Assembly (NCBI RefSeq): GCF_024868665.1
Contig: NW_026634440.1
Location: forward strand, 22,564 to 86,563
Direction of reading: 5' to 3'
DNA from: Triplophysa rosa
Lineage: Eukaryota; Chordata; Actinopteri; Cypriniformes; Nemacheilidae
DNA length: 64,000 nt
Position 1 is the first letter of the stretch. Each line of letters starts with the position of its first letter. Position numbers and translations under genes: made by a program. Below the pieces are notes generated by a model that was given only the letters and a program-made list of their open reading frames with translations, had not been told where the DNA came from and made no database searches. Below, piece after piece: positions 55,010-64,000 of this stretch.

Positions 55010-58000
55010 GTGTTTTGTGTTCTTTACTTAAAACGATCGAGTTTATGAACTTAAAGGTATTGAGGTAAAACGTTTCCTCATTTTTTTTAAAGCTCATCAG
55101 GGTTTACAGTACTGAAAATGTTCTGCCCTCTGCAGAACAGTGAAATCTGTTTATAAATGTGTCTGACCGCAAATATGAGAAGTACAGCATTACTTTATGC
55201 AATGGTTTAAAAATAGAGGGACTAATGGTTTGTGCATTGCTGCAAGCAACATTTCATGTTCTCAAAACAATAAACATTCATCTAAAGAAAGCAGAATCTA
55301 AGCATTATTTTTATTTTTGCTGAAGAGCCAGATTTCACAGTGTAATGAAGCCTTGTTCAAGTACTTGTACATCCATTACAAGTTTCTAATTCAAAATCAA
55401 CCACCAACCACTTTGTTTAGACTATACATTTACATAGATCTGCACTAGCTTTTAACATAATTTTTGCAGCCCTCTTCAGCAAGGAATGCGTGTGTTGTGC
55501 ATATATGCCTTCATTTATGCGAACATGTACAATGTAAACGTTAACGTGTGTGTGTGTGTGTGTCTGCACGCCCTCATGTCTGTGCACAGTAACTAAGGTT
55601 ACAAAGATCAAATGCAGGCCCAATCGATTTCTTGCCTCAGATCTACCTCTCCTCGGCTGATAAACGCTGTCAGAACAATGAAATATGTACGACAGCTGAG
55701 ATTTTCACCTGAAAGTCATAAAAGGTAATAAATCACAAGGAATCGCGTTGAACCGACACCCGTGCGTTCCAATTTCAGATGGCTGGGGTGCAGAGCGACA
55801 CCGCTGATTCCATCACCAGACAGACAGGGCGCCTTATCCTTGTATCTTTTTTATCGGCAGGATGATCTCGGGGTTTGAAAGCTTGATGTTTACGAATTGT
55901 CCTTTGTAGGTAGATTCTGCTGGATTTTCTTCTATTCATGCACATAAAGCTAGACACGGGAGCTGCTAATGTATCTGCACGATCAGCAGGGGGATGGCGA
56001 AACAAACAGACGGGTGTTATAATTACGCCTTTGGAGGAATGGAGCTAAAGGTTTCATGTAAAGGTCTTTGGCGTAGTAGACATTGATTGGTGTTTTTGTC
56101 AATGTGATGTATGTGCCTTTACGGGAAAATGCAGAGGGAAGGGAGGGTGTAGATAGAGAGTGTGTACTTTTTAGCATTAGAAGGGATAGCGCAGCTGCTA
56201 CAGGCAAAGCTAATATTTGCTTTCTCGATCCCACCTTAAATAGCCAACGCAGCTGGAGAGAAGGAAGGAAGGAATATGCTCGGCTTGGAGAGATGGGGCG
56301 AGATAGAAGCTCTTGTGAAACCTAGTGAGCTGTCTTTGTCCTAACCGGAAGTGACAAGTGATTTGTGTGTGCACACTGAAAGTGAAAATGCAGAGTGATG
56401 TGTTATACACCAAGCTATACCCTTATACATTGATTTTATTATAGCGACAGCCATCTGAACACATGTCGAATGTTTTTAATGCGGAATCAACGAAAAAGAG
56501 TAGCGAGGATTTTAGACAGCTTAGATATACATTGAACTGTGGAGGGCGCTTGATTCACGGATGCCCCATAGTCACTTTCGACAATTGTTGCAAACCCATA
56601 GCGGGAAACACACTTAAGCCCCTTTTCTGTTCGCTTCGCACAGTTAGTTCACAGCTGCCCCACTAACATTCGAATTTCATTGTTTGTAATCTTGCTTATT
56701 GCGTTTCATTTTGAATTAATAATGAAATATGGGATATTAAAGGATAGTTCACCTAAAAATTGAAAATTAATGTATGTCATTCATATTACTTACTCCATTT
56801 TTATTTCAAAAAACCTGCACCTTTCTTCTTCAGCATGAACACAAAGAATGTTTGCAAGAAATGATCGAATAACCGAACCCATCACACGTCTCTATATCGG
56901 ACACAAAACCAATGGCATTACCAGTCATGTTAACGAGGTACAGACACCCAATGTTCAACGTTAATCAAATATTTTGATACATCCATTTACAGGATATTCA
57001 CCTAACAGTGTGCATTATCCAACCGTCTATTCTCGTTCAGGACACAAAAGATAGTTTTTGCCAAAGAAGCGTTAGTAACCAAAATTGACCATTGCGCCTG
57101 GCCAGTGACACCCTATTCCATTTTTTCACTAACCGGATGGGATCTACAAATACTGAGAACAGTTTACACAATGACACAAATTGGTGCTTGCCTGTGCTGC
57201 GCTGTGTCCCCCAGCTCAAGAATGGTATTACATTGTATCAGGCTGATGCGGCGTGAAATGACCCAAGTAAGCCCAATAGAGATCTGTAAGACAAAATTTT
57301 ACTTATCTCACAGGTCCATCTTCCCATGTGAATGTGAAGACCTTATTCCAACTGGCGAGCTTTTCGTGTATACCCACCTCGATTTCTAGTCCCTCCACTA
57401 GCTCTCACTACAACTCATAACTTCTCTAAAGCAACGAAAAACACGACAACAGGCACCATTATTTTCCTCTCCTCAACATCTCATGATAGTCTTCGAGCAG
57501 GGATTTGATTGAATCCGCTACGCAGCTGTCATTGTCTTAGTATGCTCCGACACTCTCATTACCGCTTACCAATGCAACTCATGCCAATCAAACAGCGTTC
57601 TTCATACCTGCGGCTTCATTTTTGGGGAATTATTGTGCTAAAATATGAATAAGAGAGGAAATGCATCAGCCCATGACCTTTAAGAGAGAAATCCTTCAGC
57701 GTGAGAGCAAAATGCCAATTGTTGAAAAGGTGGATGGAAAATGCCTCCCTAAGAGCTTTTGAGAGCTTTTAATGTCTTCACAAAGCTTCTTCTGAGAAAG
57801 TCTCCGAGCTATAGACCCCCCAATCAGTCCATCTCTCCCAGAAAAGGAGGGCAGATTGTGATAATCGCTTCTTGTTTTTTCCTCTCCTCTAGAAAGTGTC
57901 ATCAGTCCATCACAGAAGATTTCTGTAGGCCCTCTTTTCCACCTCCGTCCCTCCTGTGCCGCGCAATCAAAAAAGGGTGATGGATAACAGGGGTGGCAGT

Positions 58001-58086
58001 CGGAGGGAGGGAGCCTTTTTTGTGGTGTGGTTTCTCTGTGCTGTAATTTACAGCGGGATCACTGACGGCCACGTTTCGCTGTATGT
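55010..58086. other. No gene assigned
   Basis: Holds a (TG)n tract at 55546-55562 and a GGATAGTTCACC MITE fragment at 56738. The remainder is non-coding, with no recognised exon, and ends at the junction with duplicated copy 2. Confidence 0.45.
56738..56900. repeat. Fragment of the GGATAGTTCACC MITE family
   Basis: AAAGGATAGTTCACCTAAAA and later CTTTCTTCTTCAGCATGAAC match the internal style of this family (compare 14650). The second end is not clear. Confidence 0.55.
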
Positions 58087-58153
58087 TCCGGATCTCGGCT
58101 GGTAAGGAGGGTTCGTTTACTGGACCTCAAGCAATTTTAGTTGAAGACTCCTG

Positions 58154-58890
58154 TTCTACACCATATCCATTTGAAATCTAAACTCATGTCAGGCGATGTA
58201 GTGGTTTGAGTGCGTGCTAGACTTCCTGTTCCTGGTGTCACGTTCATACTCGGAAATGATTTAGCCGGGGAAAAAGTCTGTGAAAAGTCACATGTACTAC
58301 CTATTGTAGTTTCTGATGTAGAGAAGCTGGATGGGTCTTCTGACTGTCCAAATTTATTCCCTGCATGTGCGATAACCCGAGCGATGGCCAAGAAATCTGT
58401 GCCTGATGAACCTAAAAGTATTCTTAGTGACACCTTCATTGCTTCTGAAAATTATTTTTCAACAGAACCTGATACGATGTATACTATGGCCAATGATGAG
58501 ATTCCTGTGCATGAAATACTGTCTGTTGATGACTGACAAGACTGACAAAAAGGAAAGGACAACAAAGGAAACATTAGGGCTTAAATACATAGAAAATAAG
58601 AAGATACACCTGGAGGAACTAATTAACACTAAAAACTACAAAGGACTACAAAAATGGCACAGAACAGGAAGTAACAGAAAAGCTCACCAACACAGGGGAA
58701 ACACGGACTGGGATTGTGACACTGCTTCTGTGTTTGAAAGACCATTTATTTGCGATGACCATGTTAACATTTGTTCTTTGTCTCCACTTTATAGTGTGAC
58801 TCGAGATGAATTAATCAGAGCACAGCAGGCCGATGGAAGTCTTGAAGAATTGTTCTCTTTGATTGTGGGTGTTGGTGGGGGAGGAAATTA
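58154..58890 (+). pseudogene. Gypsy protease C-terminus and linker, copy 2
   Basis: Equivalent of 44951 onward but without the LINE tail. GVRARLPVPG is preceded by TGA instead of Gly-like GGA near 58206. It includes the A-rich insert of about 174 bp (around 58549-58722) and is not translated as one frame. Confidence 0.75.
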
Positions 58891-58895
58891 GATTT

Positions 58896-60307
58896 CCCTT
58901 CCTTACTACTTTCTTCAAGATGGATTGCTTTGTAGACAGCAGCCTATGAGTTCTGACTTTTCACTTGATCCTAGGATCCAAATTGTAGTTCCTCTTACTT
59001 TTCGTCAAGCCATACTACAGTTATCACACCAGGGCCTTGCTGGTCATATGGGGGTACTGAAGACGTATGACAGAATTCTTAGAAAATTTTATTGGCCTAG
59101 TCTCAAGAGGGATGTGGTTAATTATATACGATCTTGACACATTTGTCAAATGACCGGGAAACCAAACCAAAAGGTTCCATTGGCTCCTTTACAGCCTATT
59201 GCTGTAGTTACTACTCCATTTGAACATTTGATCATCGATTGTGTTGATCCATTACCACGATCTAAGGCTGGGCATGCTTACTTGCTTACTGTAATGTGTC
59301 AGTCTACACGTTATCCTGCAGCTTATCCGCTGAGATCGATTACAGCCAAATCAATCCTAAAGGCATTAATGAGTTTCATGTCTGTTTTTGGCATTCCAAA
59401 AACCATTCAATCTGATCAAGGTTCAAAATGTATGTCTCGACAGTTCTCAAAAGTCATGCAACAACTCAAGGTTAAACACAATATCTCAAGTGCTTACCAC
59501 CCCCAGAGTCAAGGAGGGTTGGAGAGGTTCCATCAGACTCTTAAGTCACTTCTGAGATCGTATTGTGTTGAACTTGATTGTGACTGGGAGGATGGACTTC
59601 CTTGGATGCTTTTAGCTAGTCGTGAGGTTGTGCAAGAGAGCACCGGTTTCAGCCCTAATGAACTAGTATTCGGACACACTGTCAGAGGTCCTGTTGCTCT
59701 TTTGGTAGATGTATGGAGCTCATCTGATCCACTTGAGAATGTGTTGGACTACGTGAGTAGTTTTCGTTATCGACTCTATGAAGCCAGAGCTATTGCGCTA
59801 TGATAATTAGGAAAGACTCAGGAAAAGATGCAGAGATTGTTTGATCGTAAGGTCCAGGCAAGAAGTTTTCAGGTAGGCGATCAAGTGCTCGCTTTGCTAC
59901 CTGTTTTGAGTAGTCCTTTCCAGGCTAAGTTTACTGGACCGTATACGATAGCTAAGTGTTATCCAAATAACAACTATCTTCTGAACACACTAGATCGTCG
60001 AAAGAAAGTACAGGTTTGTCATATTAATTTGTTGAAACTGTATATGACTCCTGTATCGTCTTTGTCTGTTAATGTAGTGACTACTAACGTCATAGACTCA
60101 AATATATCAGAAACATCTGTAGAGATGACTGATGTTCTGGAGGAGAAAAATGGTCCGTCTCGTAGTGTAGTGGAAGGACGCCTTAACAACTCTGAGGTTC
60201 TTGCTAATTTAGCTGATCATTTGTCTCATTTGTGTGAACCAGAGAGGACTGATATAATGAAGTTGGTAACTTTATTTCCCTCTCTCTTTTCGGATGTTCC
60301 TACCTGA
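58896..60307 (+). pseudogene. Gypsy integrase, copy 2
   Basis: Same domains, same TGA in the zinc finger and same stop after AIAL as copy 1. Differences noticed: GVLKTYD for GVRKTYD, TLDRRKK for TLDHRKK, LLKLYMTPVSS for LLKPYMTPVSF. Sharing the disabling changes shows that both descend from one dead copy. Confidence 0.85.
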
Positions 60308-60727
60308 ACTCATGTCACTGAACACGACATTGATGTTGGTATTGCTCAACCTATAAAACAACATCCATATCGATTAAACCCTGAAAAAAGGAAGTTGCTT
60401 CAGAAAGAGGTAGATTATTTACTTTCTTATAATTTAGCAGAACAAAGCATAAGTTCTTGGAGTTCACCCTGCATTTTAGTGAGTAAACCTGACAATTCTT
60501 ATCGGTTTTGTACGACTGTGTAGATCATGTGGGTTCTGCACGGTTCGTCAGTAAATTTGACCTCTTGAAAGGTTACTGGCAAGTACCTTTAACTTCTCGT
60601 GCTGAAGAACTATCTGCTTTTATTACACCCGATAGTTTTCTACAGTACACCGTTATGCTTTCGGAGTTCGAAACGCTCCCGCTACATTTCAGCGGTTAGT
60701 AAATCGAGTGCTGTCTGGATTGACTGG
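60308..60727 (+). pseudogene. Gypsy reverse transcriptase N-terminal part, copy 2
   Basis: Identical layout to 47718-48137, including the internal TAG and the lost base after QYTVM. Confidence 0.85.
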
Positions 60728-60787
60728 ATGTGTGTCATGAAACATGGGAAGAACCCAATTGCAGGCAGCGGGGGATGAAGGGGTTAA

Positions 60788-61872
60788 CCCTTTAGAGCCT
60801 TAAGGGAAAATATGTTGTTTTCACACATTTTGTTCTTATGACTGTCAAATTCTAACACAATGTCCTATCATCATGTGCAAGGTATCGTTTTTTTCGGAAA
60901 ACAACGGTCTTTCAATCAAATAAAGGTTTTCACTATTACCGTATGTTGTGAGTTTGTAAATAGAATTTAAATAGACAAAAATAAAAAAACGTAAATACAT
61001 TTTTACTTATTTTTATTCAGACATTCTCAAAATTCTAAAGAACGAAAGAATCTAGCACTTCAGACATGAAGAATATACTGTAGTACATGCAAAAAAGTCT
61101 TTTTAGTGTCATTCATGTACATAATTTTCATTCAGGAGCCTTTTTTGACACCAGTTCTCCAGGCGTTTTCTTGCACTTTTCACTCCATTCACTCAAATGA
61201 ATGCATACAAACACACATGCATACACACAAATACACATGCTTCAACATGCATGCACGCACGCACACAAACACACTCAGATATACACATGCACTGCGTATG
61301 TCCACGCATAACGTTACTTGTGCGCACATACACGCATCCATACAAATCCAAGCATGTGCATGAAGGCATACGCACAAAACACAAGATATGTGAAACTGGT
61401 AATTTGAAACACTAAGTCTAAGCCTATTTTATGGACATTTCTCATGAGACAACATTTACTTACCCCTCCACGTCTGGATCGACACCCACAGCATATTCTT
61501 AATATGCAGACTCCGGGTCAGAAGAGTCTCGCACACCGTCAGTTTCATGATCAAAAAGTATCTCAATCACCTCTGATGCTGTATATTTCCTCTTCGCCAT
61601 GTTTCGTTTGCCTATTTTTATTTTATTTAACTTGCTTAAAAGCTCTCTAATCTGTCACACTCGGTCACTCCCTGTTCATATCTGCCCTCTACTGCTCTCC
61701 ACGAAAACTGCAGCAAATTGCTTATGAGACGCAAGTGATTACCATAATACATACATGTTCAAAAACCTCAATTTGTCTACTTTTTTTGATAGCATAAATG
61801 GTTGAAGAGTTACAGTTAAATGAACACCGCTTGGTAAAATGCGTCGGCGACGACGCATCCGGCTTTAAAGGG
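60788..61872. mobile_element. piggyBac-like non-autonomous element, copy 2
   Basis: Same TTAA-flanked CCCTTTAGAGCC...GGCTTTAAAGGG element as 48198-49282, in the same position, so inherited through the duplication. Confidence 0.8.
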
Positions 61873-62370
61873 TTAACAGATTTATTGAGCCCGAAGAGAC
61901 CTTTTGAATGGTCACAACAATGTCAGTGTGCCTTTGATAATGCAAAATCTCTTCTGGCCAATGCTCCTGTGTTGATGGCACCAAATTTTGAAAGACCTTT
62001 CTTACTTGCAGTTGATGCTAGTGCATATCGCACTGGCACTGTTCTTCTGCAAGAGGACGAGAAGGGAATTGAACATCCGGTCAGTTATTTTTCAAAAAAA
62101 TTCAATCGTCATCAGCATGCGTATTCTACGGTGGAAAAAGAGGCTTTAGCCCTCGTCCTAGCCATTCAACTTTTTGAGGTCTATTTTTGTACAGCCTATG
62201 GTCCTATCATTGTTTACACCGACCATAATCCACTGACTTTCTTGAATCGAATGCCCTGTAAGAATCAAAGAATTATGAGTTGGAGCCTTATTTTACAGCC
62301 TTTCCACTTACAGATTAAATTTATTCGTGGCAAGGACAACCTCATTGCTGATGCTCTCTCGCGGCTGTAA
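61873..62370 (+). pseudogene. Gypsy RNase H, copy 2
   Basis: As 49283-49780, with AIQLFEVYFCTAYG for AIQHFEVYFSTAYG. Frame open to TAA at 62368-62370. Confidence 0.85.
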
Positions 62371-62701
62371 GCTATCCCAATGATATTGGGTATATTTTCT
62401 CTTTTCCTACTCTCTCTCCTTATCTCTAGTTTTCTCTCCAATGTCCTAGGGCCCAGGAGTCTGGGAGTGAAATTAAGGGAATTTATGGAGATGAGTATTA
62501 ATGTTATTATAAATTGCTATCATATATTTAAAGAGCAGGTTTCATAAATCTCATCAAATTACCGGCATTGCAGTGTGTAACGTAGTTTTCCTTCAATTTT
62601 GACGATCTGTAAAGTTGTAATCCCAACTATTGTTAAGTCCATGATAAATTAAGATATTGGCTTCCAAAGTAAGGAGTCGACTCCGAACCGCCCAAACAAA
62701 T

Positions 62702-63023
62702 TGTGATGAGGGAGGCGTGACGAGAGCCGTGGGAGGAGGAAGCGATTGATAATGAGTGTCAGCTGGGCGCCACCGGCCTCCTATCTCTCACGGAGGAGAT
62801 CGGAAGCATAAAAGGACGAACGGCAGGAGAATACGGGGAGAGAGGACCGGGCCCGGACATACGTTAAGTTTTGCTTATGTTTATGTTTGTGTGGCCGGCA
62901 GTCGTCCGTGAGGGGCTGCCGGCCTGTTTTGCTGCTGTTTATTGTTTATTTGTTTTGATTAAAGTTTTGTGAATGTTTGCCTGTTCCCGCCTCCTTCCTT
63001 CCGTTTTATTGAGCTTTGTTACA
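62702..63023 (+). repeat. Gypsy-type LTR, copy 2
   Basis: Appears identical to 50112-50433. Confidence 0.6.
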
Positions 63024-63145
63024 CAAATCGTTAGGCTTTCGAATCTTTTGAGTGTAACATCGATACGTCACAGTGTAACGCATCAGCATAATCCCCGCCT
63101 TCCCGTGAAACAGGAACACTCCGACCTGCCCACTAGCACTTCAGG

Positions 63146-63347
63146 TGACGCTGTGTTTTGTGCTGTGAACGCAAATGTGCTTTGTTTTCGCTGCCAAAGG
63201 ATGACGATGTGAAGGATCAGTGGTTACATTTTCTTTCCCCACGATACCACTGCAGTACAATTCCAACCTTGTGTAATGTGCTCGTCATTTTACCGACGAC
63301 TGCTTCTCAAATTTTGGTGAGTTCAATGCGGGATTTGCCAGCCGCTA
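63146..63347 (+). pseudogene. THAP domain remnant, copy 2
   Basis: Same split THAP halves and the same stops as in copy 1. Confidence 0.65.
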
Positions 63348-64000
63348 GACCCTTAAAGATAAGTCAATACCAACTTTATTTGGACTAACAAGCGTCTCAG
63401 AACCACAAGCTATAAGTATGATAAATACGTCATGTGTACATGTTAAATTGAGTGCTTACAATATAAAGTAATTGTGCTAATCCGTGTTGTATATTTAGTA
63501 CAGCTGTAGGTTTCCAGGTAAACAACGTATAACAGTGTTACAGTTTTAATAATCCAACTCTTGCCTAATAATGTGGCGGTTATTGTAGACTGTTGTCGTT
63601 CTACGTGTCGTAGTATTGTACTAACTGTATCCCTTTATCGTTCAGTCACGGTAGCACTTTGCTAACGTGTCTCACATTATGGTTTTGTCAAGTGTGCCAA
63701 GTTTAGCTGTGGTCACGATCCCCTTCAAACAAAACGTTTGCTTGTCATTATTTTAAAAACGGACTGCAGCACTATATCATTTTATTATGTAAAGGTGTGT
63801 GCATTATGTTTGGAAGCTCTCGCTAACTTGCTCAGTTACTCCTCTCTGTATAATCAAAGTAATGATCAACTTTTGGATAGAGCCGTTGTTGTTCTCCCAC
63901 AACTATGACGAAAAAAGATCAACAGAAAACAAGTCTGAATGGTTTATGAAGATAAGTTTATCAAGATAAAAACTTGTGATATGGTAATACTGATGCCATT

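Larger units (their letters stand above)
58087..64000 (+). repeat. Duplicated unit, copy 2 (continues beyond the window)
   Basis: Starts with the last 67 bp of the hAT element (TCCGGATCTCGGCTGGTAAG) joined to unrelated sequence on its left. It then carries the whole 3' half of the Gypsy element, the piggyBac-like insert, the LTR and the THAP remnant. It is still matching copy 1 at the window edge. Confidence 0.9.

Overview
The window looks like a teleost fish chromosome, probably from the cyprinid/otophysan branch; the species cannot be fixed from sequence alone. The reasons are the repeat families present (L2, RTE and DIRS retroelements, Ty3/Gypsy elements with integrase ahead of reverse transcriptase, many hAT-type elements and MITEs, a tRNA-derived SINE) and the fish-expanded host families (GIMAP GTPases, a PRY-SPRY exon, an F-type lectin). 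Coding density is very low. I see one host gene that looks intact; almost all other coding sequence is broken host genes or transposon remains.

Layout. 1-3410: a truncated, frameshifted PRY-SPRY exon (minus strand), several MITEs and the 3' end of a hAT transposase. 3411-11975: a pile of retroelements made of a DIRS element cut off at its YLDD motif, an L2 LINE carrying its own 949-bp insert, and the integrase end plus LTR of a Gypsy element. 11976-13458: the charged coiled-coil tail of a GIMAP-like gene, beheaded by that LTR. 13620-14390: a CRE-like site and a repeated module that in one copy looks spliced. 15372-20230: a hAT element with a BED-finger exon, split by a nearly full-length RTE LINE with a 15-bp target duplication. 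23378-27271: a GIMAP8-like gene with an intron, now frameshifted. 28888-31980: three nested inverted-repeat elements.

32988-39416 (minus strand) holds the one convincing intact gene: nine exons with consistent splice phases, encoding a secreted protein with two F-type lectin domains and a C-terminal tail. Its introns contain a SINE and several MITEs.

40130-64000 is dominated by a decayed Ty3/Gypsy element (gag-protease-integrase-RT-RNase H) riddled with nested insertions. From 44884 its 3' half and about 7 kb of downstream sequence form a unit that starts again at 58087, with about 99.8% identity over most of the overlap (about nine differences noticed by eye in 5.6 kb). Inserts and stops are shared, so this is a DNA-level tandem duplication or an assembly duplication, not two retrotransposition events. 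Two single-N gaps at 45531 and 45763 mark a place where differing alleles or paralogues seem to have been stitched together.

I found no CRISPR array, operon, rRNA or functional tRNA gene. Nothing here amounts to a clear new biological system. The most interesting items are the lectin architecture, the tandem duplication and the spliced-looking module at 13648-14390.
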